From contig NC_013959.1 in the NCBI RefSeq assembly GCF_000025705.1, forward strand, positions 1,789,063 through 1,853,062: a stretch of DNA of 64,000 bases, given 5' to 3'. This DNA is from Sideroxydans lithotrophicus ES-1 (GTDB lineage: Bacteria; Pseudomonadota; Gammaproteobacteria; Burkholderiales; Gallionellaceae). The position numbers and the translations under genes are program-made. Each line of letters begins with the position of its first letter. The stretch's first letter is position 1. This document shows positions 9,086 through 16,886 of the stretch, piece by piece. The notes beneath the pieces are model-generated. The model saw nothing but the letters and a program-made list of their open reading frames with translations. It ran no database searches and was not told the DNA's origin.

Positions 9086-9108
9086 AATAACCATTCGACT
9101 AGGTTATT
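9086..9108. repeat. Inverted repeat upstream of the aminotransferase gene
   Basis: AATAACC (9086-9092) and GGTTATT (9102-9108) are perfect reverse complements around a nine-base centre. It lies 38 bases upstream of the -10-like TATAAT, which would suit an operator or a weak hairpin. AT-rich and short, so significance is uncertain. Confidence 0.4.
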
Positions 9109-9145
9109 CGCCATATTGCGGCATCCACTCCTCCGTTGGCACAGG

Positions 9146-9151
9146 TATAAT
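9146..9151 (+). promoter_or_regulatory. Candidate -10 element of the aminotransferase promoter
   Basis: A perfect TATAAT lies 31 bases upstream of the GTG start at 9182. No good -35 hexamer is present at 16-18 bases; TTGCGG at 9116-9121 is too far. Only the -10 box is supported. Confidence 0.4.
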
Positions 9152-9181
9152 TCTCGTCATCTCATACCCATAGGAAAAATC

Positions 9182-10375
9182 GTGTCCCTCTCCACTCGCG
9201 TGCAAGCCATCAAACCTTCGCCAACTCTTGCTGTAACTGCACGAGCGGCGAAACTGAAGGCGGAAGGCAAAGACATCATCGGCTTAGGCGCAGGAGAACC
9301 GGATTTCGATACTCCACAACACATCAAGGATGCCGCCATCGCGGCGATCAACAAGGGTTTCACCAAATACACGGCGGTCGGCGGAACGCCATCGCTCAAG
9401 GCGGCGATCATCGCCAAGTTCAAACGCGACAACGGACTGGATTACACACCAAAGCAGATCCTGGTCTCCTGCGGCGGCAAACAAAGCTTCTTTAACCTCG
9501 TGCTTGCCACGATCAATCCCGGAGATGAAGTCATCATCCCCGCACCGTATTGGGTGTCTTACCCCGACATCGTGCTGATCGCCGAAGGCAAACCGGTGAT
9601 CGTGCAGGCAGGCATCGAGCAAGGCTTCAAGATGACGCCCGCGCAACTGGAAGCGGCGATCACGCCCAAGACCAGGATGGTGGTGATCAACAGCCCGAGC
9701 AACCCGTCTGGTGCGGTCTATACGCTGGAAGACCTGAAAGCACTGGGTGACGTACTGCGCAAGCACCCTAACATCATCATCTCCACCGACGACATGTACG
9801 AGCACATCGCGTTGACCGATGCCAAGTTCGTCAACATCCTCAATGCCTGTCCCGACCTGTATCCGCGCACCATGGTGCTGAACGGCGTATCCAAGGCCTA
9901 CGCGATGACCGGCTGGCGCATCGGCTATGCAGGCGGCCCTGAGAACATCATCACGGCGATGGAGAACGTGCAGTCGCAAAGCACTTCCAACCCGACTTCC
10001 ATCTCGCAAGTGGCGGCTGAAGCCGCGCTGAACGGCGACCAGGGCTGCATCGCGCCGATGCTCAAGGCATTCCGCGAGCGCCATGTGTTCGTGGTGAACG
10101 AACTGAACAAGATCCCCGGCCTCCACTGCATCATGGCCGGCGGAGCCTTCTATGCCTTCCCCGATGCCCGCAAGGCTATTGCGGCGCTGCACAAGAAAGG
10201 CACCATCAAGGAAGCCAACGACCTCGCCTTGTCCGAATACCTGCTGGTGGAAGCCGGCGTGGCAGTGGTGCCCGGTTCTGCCTTTGGCAGTGAAGGCTAT
10301 ATTCGCCTGTCATTCGCCACTTCGATGGATAACCTGAAAAAAGCACTGGAACGCATGGCCAAGGCCTTGTCGTAA
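9182..10375 (+). CDS. Aspartate aminotransferase, class I (subgroup Ib)
   Basis: A PLP enzyme that transfers the amino group between aspartate and 2-oxoglutarate, linking the TCA cycle with aspartate-family synthesis; some members also accept prephenate. The 397-residue product shows LGAGEPDFDTPQHI, YTAVGGTPSLKAAI, APYWVSYPD, INSPSNPSGAVYT with the conserved Asn, STDDMYEHI, and NGVSKAYAMTGWRIGY with the PLP lysine. These are typical of the Ib group (Thermus-type AspAT), not of E. coli AspC. The start is GTG 9182 (protein begins MSLSTRVQAI), preceded by AGGAAAA; an in-frame ATG at 9116 would add residues unlike the family and lies upstream of the -10 element. The HDOD gene follows after five bases. 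Confidence 0.94.
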   Translation: MSLSTRVQAIKPSPTLAVTARAAKLKAEGKDIIGLGAGEPDFDTPQHIKDAAIAAINKGFTKYTAVGGTPSLKAAIIAKFKRDNGLDYTPKQILVSCGGKQSFFNLVLATINPGDEVIIPAPYWVSYPDIVLIAEGKPVIVQAGIEQGFKMTPAQLEAAITPKTRMVVINSPSNPSGAVYTLEDLKALGDVLRKHPNIIISTDDMYEHIALTDAKFVNILNACPDLYPRTMVLNGVSKAYAMTGWRIGYAGGPENIITAMENVQSQSTSNPTSISQVAAEAALNGDQGCIAPMLKAFRERHVFVVNELNKIPGLHCIMAGGAFYAFPDARKAIAALHKKGTIKEANDLALSEYLLVEAGVAVVPGSAFGSEGYIRLSFATSMDNLKKALERMAKALS

Positions 10376-10380
10376 GCAAA

Positions 10381-11346
10381 TTGGCGAACATCAAGCAGCA
10401 AGAGGCAGTTGCAGCAGAAGTCTTTGCTGCGCTGGAGAGTGGAAAACTCGAACTGCCGACACTGCCCGACATAGCGATCAATATCCGCGAGACGATCGAG
10501 GATCCAAACGTCTCTGCTGAAAAGATCATCCGTCTGCTTTCGGCCGACCCGGCAATCTCTGCACAGATCATCAAGACCGCGAATAGCGCTGCTTTCTCAA
10601 ATGGCTTCCCGGTCAACGATCTGCGCTCGGCGATCTCTCGCCTGGGCTACCGCATGCTGCACAACCTGGTGATGCTCATCACCATGAGCAACCTGTTCAA
10701 GGCAAGCAGTCCGATCATCAACCAGGAACTGAAGGATCTGTGGGATCACAGTCGCGAGGTCGCTGCCAACAGTTATGTGCTGGCTCTGCATCAGAAACAT
10801 CTCAAACCGGAGCAGGCCTTGCTGGCTGGTCTGGTGCATGATCTCGGCGCTTTACCGCTATGCATCTACGCCGACCATCATCACCCGCGCCTCGACAAGG
10901 AGACGCTGGAAGGCCTGATCCGCAAGTTCCATACCGAGGTTGGCGCCAGGTTATTGTCCAGTTGGCACTTCCCGGACAACCTTGTTGAGATCGTAGCAGA
11001 GCACGAGAACCTGCAACGCATGACCGCAGGCGGAGTGTCGGACTATATCGATGTGGTCACGGTGGCGAATATGATGATGCCAGCCACGGCGAAGTTCGTT
11101 GCCTGGGAGAATGTGCGTGCGATAGGCCGGCTGGGATACACCCCTGCACAATGCCAGAATTTTCTGGCCCGGCACGAGGAACAACTTTCCATAGCACGCG
11201 AAATGCTTGGCTTCCCGCGATCAAATGTACCAAAGCAAGCGACCGCGACTTCCTCTGTAGTGGCAAAACCGATCGTTCCGGCACCCGAAGAAAACCCGGA
11301 CAGCACATCGGGTGTGCTGTCCGGGTTGTTCAAGCTGTTCAGGTAA
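10381..11346 (+). CDS. HDOD-domain signalling protein
   Basis: A 321-residue cytoplasmic protein. Residues about 22-215 form an HDOD domain (LPTLPDIAINIRETIEDPN, then AQIIKTANSAAFS, LRSAISRLGYRMLHNLVM, ALLAGLVHDLGALPLCIYA). HDOD proteins are HD-like helical modules without proven catalysis that act as protein-interaction parts of signalling and chemotaxis pathways; the HD pair is kept here (LVHDLG). The tail is low-complexity and ends VLSGLFKLFR. The start is TTG 10381, six bases after the aminotransferase stop; no ATG upstream is in frame within reach. The last codons encode a strong hairpin described separately. Specific role unknown. Confidence 0.85.
   Translation: MANIKQQEAVAAEVFAALESGKLELPTLPDIAINIRETIEDPNVSAEKIIRLLSADPAISAQIIKTANSAAFSNGFPVNDLRSAISRLGYRMLHNLVMLITMSNLFKASSPIINQELKDLWDHSREVAANSYVLALHQKHLKPEQALLAGLVHDLGALPLCIYADHHHPRLDKETLEGLIRKFHTEVGARLLSSWHFPDNLVEIVAEHENLQRMTAGGVSDYIDVVTVANMMMPATAKFVAWENVRAIGRLGYTPAQCQNFLARHEEQLSIAREMLGFPRSNVPKQATATSSVVAKPIVPAPEENPDSTSGVLSGLFKLFR
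11293..11327 (+). terminator. 15-bp perfect hairpin inside the 3' end of the HDOD gene
   Basis: The arm at 11293-11307 pairs without mismatch with 11313-11327, leaving a five-base loop. It is followed by GTTGTTC rather than a clean T-run. It lies 19 bases before the stop, so it is coding sequence as well. It could end transcription from the aspartate aminotransferase unit or block read-through from the opposing asmA-like gene 27 bases away. Confidence 0.5.
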
Positions 11347-11354
11347 AGTATTGT

Positions 11355-14300
11355 TCAGTGCCCTGCGCGCAGCTTGGGTTCGGCAGTTGTGCCGTACAAA
11401 GTCAGCACGTTGTTGCCGGGGCGCATCTTGATCTCGGCATTAAAGGTTCCCGAAAGTTGGTTGCCCGGGAACACGTCGAACGATCCGCTTGAGTTCAGCA
11501 TCTCCGAAACGATCTTCAGCTGGCGGAAATGAGTCCCTCGGTTATCCACCTGCACCTGGCCGGCCAGGTCATCGAAATGGGTACGCCCGCCTACCAGATT
11601 ATCCCGGCTTAGCAGCCGTGCCGTCTCGACCATGTCGATGGCGATCGTGCCTTTCTTGACGGTGAAAGTGCCATCCAGGCGTGGCGAATCGCCCAGTTGT
11701 GAAAGTTTTACGCCACCCATCGAGAAGGTGCCCTCGCCATTCAGGTCCCCTTCGACATGGAGTTTCGGATACATCTTGTCCACATCGAACGTCTTGGCCT
11801 CCAGACTACCCTGTAACTGCCAGCCTTTGTCCCAGCTGAGCTTCGCGCTGCCAAGCAAAATCCCGTTGAAGATGTGGGCATCCAGTTCGGTGAAGCTCAC
11901 CACACCTTCTCCGATATTGCCCTTCGCGCTCAGATCGCTGAATACGAGATCCGGCAACATGGGCAAGCCGCTTTCCTTCAGGTTCACATTCACTATCCAG
12001 CGATTATCGTTATTCTGGAGATCGAAACCGAGCTTGTCGTCAGGACTATGCAGCGAAACCCGGCTGAACGCTCCGTGCGCATCGATGTCTGCGATTCCGT
12101 CCATGGTTGGCAAGGTGATTTCATCGGTAACGATCTTTACATGCTGCAAATTCAGATGGCGAATCGGATATTGCGCATTGGCGCCCAGCAACATCAGGCT
12201 TTCAGCCTGCTTGTTGATGACTCGCCCATCGATGCTGACGTCATTCAAGTCGGCTTCGCTGATCACCTTCACATCGGAGAACAGGGAGAGTGCGGCAAAG
12301 TTGAGCACTATGCTCGCGACCTTCACTTCCTGGTTATTTCCCATGGTCACGTTCTGCAATTGCAACCTGGGAGGAAGGGAAGCCGCACTCATTCCGCCGA
12401 TGTGCACCGGCTGCTTCAGTTGCGCGGAAAGTCGCTGCTCGATTGGAGCAATGTAATCCTTGAGCGGATAGACATAGGGCAATGCCACTGCAACTACCAG
12501 AGCCAGCATGACCACACCGAAAGCGATCTTGCCCAACGGCAACGGTTTGCGATGTTTCCTGGCTGTGGAAGGTTTGCTTGCCTTGGCTTGAGACAGGGCC
12601 GCTTGCTGCGCAGCCTGCTCCAGATCGATTATCGCCTGTGCCTTGGCGCGTTGTTCTGCTTCCGCCCATGCCTTGGCCTGTTCTTCCGCCAATGCCTGCT
12701 CTTCGGCTTTGCGGCGTGCGTCCTCTTCGGCTTTCCTGTTCGCCGCTTCGGCCTCCTTCTTCAGCCGTTCCATTTCAGCGGCGATGTTGCTGGAACTTTT
12801 TTCTGCTGCGATCTTCGCCTCTGCTGCAACGCGCTGCTCTGCCTCGATCCTGGCTTTTTCTTCGACTTCAAGAATCGCAGGAATCTCCGGGCGGGCCACT
12901 GGCGCAGCAGCCGGCTGCTCCGGCGCCATACCACCCAGGAAGCTGTCCAGCTTGATCTCGAAGGCTGGTGCTGCCGCAGTTGCAGGCTGTGAGCTTTTTT
13001 CTTTGGCCGCGCGTGCCTTCGCCTCTTGTTCCGCAACTGCACGTTTAGCACTTTCTTCCGCTTCGCGTTCGGCAGCCTCCTCGGCATCACGCTTCCTTGC
13101 AGCTGCTTCCGCCTCTGCGCGTTTTTTGGCAGCCGCTTCCTGTTCTGCCTTGATGCGTGCAGCCTCCTCTTCAGCTTTCAATCTGGCGGCCTCGGCCTCG
13201 CGTCTTGCTTTTTCCTCAGCTTCCTGTTTGATGCGAGCCTCGGCCAGTGCCTTGGCTTCAGCTTCGGCGCGTGCCTTGGCCGCTTCCAGTTCGGCCTTGA
13301 CTCGCGCGGCTTCCTGTTCCGCTTTCAAGCGGGCTGCCTCGGCTTCGGCTTTGGCCTTGGCTGCTGCTTCCAGTTCGGCCTTGATCCGTGCCGCTTCTTG
13401 TTCCGCTTTCAAACGTGCTGCCTCGGCTTCCCGTTTCGCCTTTTCTTCCGCCTCCTGTTTGGCACGCGCCGCCGCCTCGATCTCGGCGCGAACTCGTGCC
13501 TCTGCTTCCGCTTTGGCTTTGGCCGCAGCCTCCAGTTCGGCCTTGACGCGTGCAGTCTCCTGTTCCGCTTTCAGGCGCGCCGCTTCAGCTTCTCTCTTGG
13601 CCTTTGCCTCTGCCTCTTGCTGGGCACGCGCTGCCGTTTCGATCTCGGCACGGATTCGCGCCTCGGTTTCAGCCTTGGCCCGTGCAGCCGCTTCCTTGGT
13701 CGCTTTGGCTAACTCGGCTTCCTGTTTGGCCTTGGCTTCGGACTGCAAACGATTGGCCGCCTCCTGCTTTGCCTTGGCTTCGATCTCCGCCTTGGCCCGC
13801 GCGGCCAATTCGGCTTCAAGCTTGGCTTTGGCTTTGGCTGCAGCTTCAGCCTCCGCTTTGGCTTTTGCTTTGGCCGCTGCCTCAGCCTCTGACCTGGCTT
13901 TGGCTGCTGCCATGCTTGCTTCCAGTTCTGCGTGCGCACGGGCGGCTTCTTCTGCTTTCTGTTTGGCTGCCAATTCCGCTTGCTGAGCTCGTACTCGTTC
14001 CGCGGCATCAGCCTGTTGCTTGGGCGCCGTGCCAGGCACATGCATGGAGCTGAAATCCAGATCTTCTGTTGGCGGCTTCGCAGCAGCCTTGGGGGTGAAT
14101 GTCTCTGCAGGTTTCGGAGAGAACATTTTGAGCGGGTTGAATTTTGGTACAGCGAACTTTGGCTCGACATGAACCTTGTCCTTGTCGCGGATATATCCAC
14201 CCGCCACCAGTTCGTTGACGATCTCTTGCCAGCTTTCACGCAGGCTGGGGGGAGCACGCTTGGCCAATTCTCCTGCAGCGGACTTGTTATCGATGAGAGA

Positions 14301-14384
14301 CAGTATGCGTTTAAGGTCGCTGGAAAGATTTGCTCCTTCTTTCTCGCCTTTTTCAGTTTTTATAAATACCGTTTTCTTGTCCAT
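11355..14384 (-). CDS. AsmA-like membrane protein with very long Ala/Glu/Lys helix
   Basis: A 1,009-residue protein in four parts. Residues 1-80 form a small folded region ([20 protein letters not shown] ... VAGGYIRD) of the winged-helix-like type seen at the N-terminus of some regulators. Residues about 125-600 are an almost uninterrupted Ala/Glu/Lys/Arg helix like the TolA stalk, including two copies of a 54-residue unit. A single membrane segment follows at about 617-640 ([20 protein letters not shown]). The C-terminal 365 residues resemble AsmA-type lipid-transport or assembly proteins ([15 protein letters not shown], then beta-rich repeats and [21 protein letters not shown]). The long helix precedes the membrane segment, so it is probably cytoplasmic, unlike TolA's periplasmic one. 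Role unknown; perhaps envelope organisation. It stands alone, with tRNA-Asn upstream. Confidence 0.75.
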   Translation of the reverse strand: MDKKTVFIKTEKGEKEGANLSSDLKRILSLIDNKSAAGELAKRAPPSLRESWQEIVNELVAGGYIRDKDKVHVEPKFAVPKFNPLKMFSPKPAETFTPKAAAKPPTEDLDFSSMHVPGTAPKQQADAAERVRAQQAELAAKQKAEEAARAHAELEASMAAAKARSEAEAAAKAKAKAEAEAAAKAKAKLEAELAARAKAEIEAKAKQEAANRLQSEAKAKQEAELAKATKEAAARAKAETEARIRAEIETAARAQQEAEAKAKREAEAARLKAEQETARVKAELEAAAKAKAEAEARVRAEIEAAARAKQEAEEKAKREAEAARLKAEQEAARIKAELEAAAKAKAEAEAARLKAEQEAARVKAELEAAKARAEAEAKALAEARIKQEAEEKARREAEAARLKAEEEAARIKAEQEAAAKKRAEAEAAARKRDAEEAAEREAEESAKRAVAEQEAKARAAKEKSSQPATAAAPAFEIKLDSFLGGMAPEQPAAAPVARPEIPAILEVEEKARIEAEQRVAAEAKIAAEKSSSNIAAEMERLKKEAEAANRKAEEDARRKAEEQALAEEQAKAWAEAEQRAKAQAIIDLEQAAQQAALSQAKASKPSTARKHRKPLPLGKIAFGVVMLALVVAVALPYVYPLKDYIAPIEQRLSAQLKQPVHIGGMSAASLPPRLQLQNVTMGNNQEVKVASIVLNFAALSLFSDVKVISEADLNDVSIDGRVINKQAESLMLLGANAQYPIRHLNLQHVKIVTDEITLPTMDGIADIDAHGAFSRVSLHSPDDKLGFDLQNNDNRWIVNVNLKESGLPMLPDLVFSDLSAKGNIGEGVVSFTELDAHIFNGILLGSAKLSWDKGWQLQGSLEAKTFDVDKMYPKLHVEGDLNGEGTFSMGGVKLSQLGDSPRLDGTFTVKKGTIAIDMVETARLLSRDNLVGGRTHFDDLAGQVQVDNRGTHFRQLKIVSEMLNSSGSFDVFPGNQLSGTFNAEIKMRPGNNVLTLYGTTAEPKLRAGH
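13345..13668 (-). repeat. Tandem 162-bp coding repeat, two copies
   Basis: Within the helical region of the AsmA-like gene a 54-residue unit beginning [20 protein letters not shown] is followed directly by a near-copy beginning [20 protein letters not shown]; the DNA copies are offset by about 162 bases (for example 13643 versus 13482). A third, shortened and rearranged copy follows. Boundaries are approximate. Such repeats vary in number by recombination. Confidence 0.75.
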
Positions 14385-14525
14385 GATCCATATTAGATAT
14401 ATTTATCTTTGGCCGCGCATCTCTTTAATGAGATCTGTCACGAAATTACGCATAAATCTTCTTCTGACGTCGTTTCTCATATTGACCAAAACGCTCTCAG
14501 TCATTAGTATAGCGCCCTCATCAAT

Positions 14526-14601
14526 TCCCTGATAGCTCAGTCGGTAGAGCGACGGACTGTTAATCCGCAGGTCCCTGGTTCGAGTCCAGGTCGGGGAGCC
14601 A
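14526..14601 (+). tRNA. tRNA-Asn (anticodon GTT)
   Basis: A 76-base cloverleaf including the encoded CCA (14599-14601). Acceptor TCCCTGA (14526-14532) pairs with TCGGGGA (14591-14597) with one T-G wobble; the D arm is GCTC/GAGC, the anticodon loop CTGTTAA holds GTT at 14559-14561, and the T arm is CCTGG-TTCGAGT-CCAGG. The top pair of the anticodon stem is an A/C mismatch. A strong hairpin follows. Confidence 0.97.
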
Positions 14602-14607
14602 AAAAAC

Positions 14608-14636
14608 AAGGGCTGTCGCATCATGCGACAGCCCTT
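14608..14636. terminator. Bidirectional intrinsic terminator
   Basis: A 13-bp perfect stem (AAGGGCTGTCGCA with its complement, loop TCA) is flanked by TTTTATTT on the plus side and, on the minus strand, by TTGTTTTTT. It ends the tRNA-Asn transcript on the plus strand and lies 23 bases past the ccmI stop on the minus strand, so it probably closes the ccm operon too. Confidence 0.92.
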
Positions 14637-14659
14637 TTATTTCCAGCCCAACACGCCTT

Positions 14660-15904
14660 TCAGCGAATCAGCTGATCGATAGCGATCTTGACGCCTTTGC
14701 TGCCCAGAGCCAGTGGCTGGCTCATACCTTGCATATCGCCCGGTTGTGGCATGGCAGTACCGGATTTGGAGATGCGCGCCACAACGACCACCTGATCGAA
14801 GTTGGACATCTTCATCTGAGGTGACATCGCCATGCTGTCATCCAGTGCGAATTGCACCGGCAGATCCCTTACCTGCTTGCGCAGGATCGCCAGCGGCATT
14901 TTTGGCCCTTGAGCGGCGCGTGCCAGCACGAACAAGGTGTCATTCGGATCGGCCTGGCCCTTGAGCGCAGCGCTCAAGGTCACGGTTCCGGTGATGCGTT
15001 CCTGGCCAGCCGCCTGGGCCTTGGGCGCAGGCTCGTTGATCTGGTCCAGCTGGGCAACCTTGCCGCCCTTGCTTTGGGCTAGCAACATATGCGCCTGACG
15101 CAGGCCTTCTTCGACCATCTTGGCATTCTCGCTTCCTGGAGGGAGCTGCTTCATCAGCTTCTCCCAGTACATGATGGCGACAGAGAATTCTCCGCGCTCC
15201 ATCGCTGCCGTTCCAGACAGCGCCAGTGCCTTGGCATAGTTGGGATCGATCTCTAGCGCACGATTCAGCAGGCTGGTCGGTGCTCCCACCAGCGTGTTCT
15301 GGGTCATCGCCAACGCGTCCGCATAATCAGCCCACAACATGGCTTCGTCCGGGACGAGTTTGGTCAGGCTGTCGTATTTTTTGGCGCCATCGGCATAGCG
15401 TCCGAGCTCGACATAGGAACGGGCAAGCATGAGCAGGACTTCCGGATTGTTGGGGTTCTGCACCAGCTTGTCTTCCAGCGCCTTGATCCCGGCTTCGTCG
15501 CGCACTATTCCGCCAGCGCCAAATTCCGGCTGGGGAGCAAAGGCATTAGGATTCCCGAGCTTGAGATACAGTCCCACCGAGGCCAGCGGCAGCAACACTG
15601 CCAATACGACAGCCGTAATTTTCAGTGGATGGGGCTTTTTCGAAACCTCGCCAGTCTTGGTATCGCCGACCTCTTCCAGAAGCCGCGCCTGCAGTTCGCG
15701 TTTGCCTTGCTCATGCAATTCCGGGGTAAGCAGTCCATTCTTCAGGTCGGCATCCATTTCGGCAATCTGGTCGCGCAGAATCTCAAGATTGGCGGCATCG
15801 CGAACAACCGAATTGTCCTTGGCGATCCCGCGCCACAACGGCACAGCCACAAACAGAATGGCGATGATCAACAACGCCGCACAGATGATCCAGAATAAAG
15901 TCAT
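14660..15904 (-). CDS. ccmI: Cytochrome c maturation protein CcmI (CycH)
   Basis: A membrane-anchored chaperone that binds the C-terminus of apocytochrome c and presents it to the CcmFH haem ligation complex. The 414-residue product has two membrane helices near the N-terminus (FWIICAALLIIAILFVAVPLW and LKITAVVLAVLLPLASVGLYL), a cytoplasmic loop between them, then TPR-type helices (NPEVLLMLARSYVELGRYADGAKKY; NYAKALALSGTAAMERGEF) and a C-terminal periplasmic domain. Its start overlaps the ccmH stop by four bases. It is the last gene of the ccm operon. Confidence 0.92.
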   Translation of the reverse strand: MTLFWIICAALLIIAILFVAVPLWRGIAKDNSVVRDAANLEILRDQIAEMDADLKNGLLTPELHEQGKRELQARLLEEVGDTKTGEVSKKPHPLKITAVVLAVLLPLASVGLYLKLGNPNAFAPQPEFGAGGIVRDEAGIKALEDKLVQNPNNPEVLLMLARSYVELGRYADGAKKYDSLTKLVPDEAMLWADYADALAMTQNTLVGAPTSLLNRALEIDPNYAKALALSGTAAMERGEFSVAIMYWEKLMKQLPPGSENAKMVEEGLRQAHMLLAQSKGGKVAQLDQINEPAPKAQAAGQERITGTVTLSAALKGQADPNDTLFVLARAAQGPKMPLAILRKQVRDLPVQFALDDSMAMSPQMKMSNFDQVVVVARISKSGTAMPQPGDMQGMSQPLALGSKGVKIAIDQLIR

Positions 15905-16362
15905 TTGTTTTCTTCTTCGTTGAGTAATGAGGCAGCGCGTTGTTGCGCTTCAGGGGTGAGTTCTGGCTCCTGCACGGTCTTGCGGCGCTTGCGCAACTGC
16001 ATGATCAACATGATTGCGCCGAACAGCAACATCGCAAAGGGGCCGAACCACAGCATCAGGGTGTTTTTTTGCACTGGCGGGTTATACAACACGAAGTCGC
16101 CATATCGGGCAACGAGATAATCGATGATCTCCTTGTCGCTCTTGCCCTTCTCCATCATCTCGCGCACTTCCTGGCGAAGGTCTTCTGCAAGTTCGGCGTG
16201 TGAACTTGCCAGCGATTCATTCTGGCAAACAAGGCAACGCAGGTTCTCTGCCAGTCCGATCATGCGTTTTTCTATCACCGGATTGGTAGCCAGGTCTTTT
16301 GCTTCGCCGGCGTACGAGCTGAAAGGCAACAGGCAAAACAACAGGATTGTCAGCATTCTCAT
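15901..16362 (-). CDS. ccmH: Cytochrome c maturation protein CcmH
   Basis: A periplasm-facing thiol oxidoreductase subunit that reduces or holds the CXXCH cysteines of apocytochrome c before haem attachment. The 153-residue protein has a signal sequence (cleavage near SSYAGEA), the conserved LRCLVCQNES motif (C43, C46), the segment LVARYGDFVLYNPP, and a C-terminal membrane helix (LMLWFGPFAMLLFGAIMLIM). The short form without a TPR extension fits the presence of a separate ccmI. It overlaps ccmG by four bases and ccmI by four. Confidence 0.95.
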   Translation of the reverse strand: MRMLTILLFCLLPFSSYAGEAKDLATNPVIEKRMIGLAENLRCLVCQNESLASSHAELAEDLRQEVREMMEKGKSDKEIIDYLVARYGDFVLYNPPVQKNTLMLWFGPFAMLLFGAIMLIMQLRKRRKTVQEPELTPEAQQRAASLLNEEENK

Positions 16363-16886
16363 TTGTTCTGTAACTCCGCAACCATTGGCAATATCTTCTC
16401 GCGCAGGTTCTGGTCCGTGACCGGACCGATCTGCTTGAAGCGGATGATTCCCGTTTTATCGATGACATAGGTTTCCGGCACGCCGTAGACGCCATAGTTG
16501 ATGCCGACGCGCCCATCACTATCCATCACGCTCAAGGTGTAGGGATCCCCGGCTTGGCGCAGCCACATCTCCGCATCTTCCTTTTTGTCCTTGTAGTCGA
16601 GGCCGTAGATCGGAACAATGTTCTGTTGCGACAAGGACAACAGCACAGGATGCTCTTCCTTGCATGAAACACACCAGGAGGACCACACATTGAGCAGCCA
16701 GACCTTGCCCTTCATTTCCTGCATCGAAAACTGTTTCTTCGGATCGTGCAGTTGCGGCAGTGTGAAAGCCGGAGCAGGCTTGTCGATCAGCGGCGACGGC
16801 ACTTCATGTGGATCTAGTCCCAGTCCGATATATAGAAAAACAGCCAAAACCAGAAAAGCCACCAAGGGCAATATGAATCGCATCAT
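16359..16886 (-). CDS. ccmG: Thiol:disulfide interchange protein CcmG/DsbE
   Basis: A membrane-tethered periplasmic thioredoxin that keeps apocytochrome c or CcmH reduced, receiving electrons from DsbD/CcdA-type proteins. The 175-residue product has an N-terminal anchor helix (LPLVAFLVLAVFLYIGL), PAPAFTLPQL, and the redox motif WCVSC (C72, C75) in place of the commoner WCPTC/WCEPC. The cis-proline region reads GVYGVPETYVID. Two adjacent Met codons (16886, 16883) are possible starts; both overlap the ccmF stop. Confidence 0.94.
   Translation of the reverse strand: MMRFILPLVAFLVLAVFLYIGLGLDPHEVPSPLIDKPAPAFTLPQLHDPKKQFSMQEMKGKVWLLNVWSSWCVSCKEEHPVLLSLSQQNIVPIYGLDYKDKKEDAEMWLRQAGDPYTLSVMDSDGRVGINYGVYGVPETYVIDKTGIIRFKQIGPVTDQNLREKILPMVAELQNK

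Larger units (their letters stand above)
8826..9181. other. Intergenic region with two dyads, 356 bases
   Basis: No convincing gene lies here. A 42-codon plus-strand frame (8962-9090) and a 77-codon minus-strand frame (8881-9114) cover each other and look non-coding or like debris. Two dyad symmetries are visible: GGTATAA/TTATACC at 8933-8949 and AATAACC/GGTTATT at 9086-9108. TATAAT at 9146-9151 is a likely -10 element for the aminotransferase. Confidence 0.5.

Noticed and set aside
8962-9090. A 42-codon plus-strand frame (MSLQVFMENP...)
   Set aside because: No ribosome site and no family I recognise; the opposite strand is also open. It may be debris of a lost gene, but I cannot support it.
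9116-10375. Longer aminotransferase starting at ATG 9116
   Set aside because: The added 22 residues are unlike the family and the ATG precedes the likely -10 element; GTG 9182 fits better.
13345-13668. Possible CRISPR or satellite array
   Set aside because: The repeat unit is 162 bases, directly adjacent without spacers, and encodes a continuous helix in frame.
12643-13986. A 447-codon plus-strand frame rich in Ala and Ser
   Set aside because: It is the exact complement of the Ala/Glu/Lys repeat region of the AsmA-like gene; repeats on one strand keep the other strand open.
14526-14601. tRNA-Asn as an integration site for a mobile element
   Set aside because: No integrase, no duplicated tRNA 3' end, and the neighbouring genes are housekeeping.
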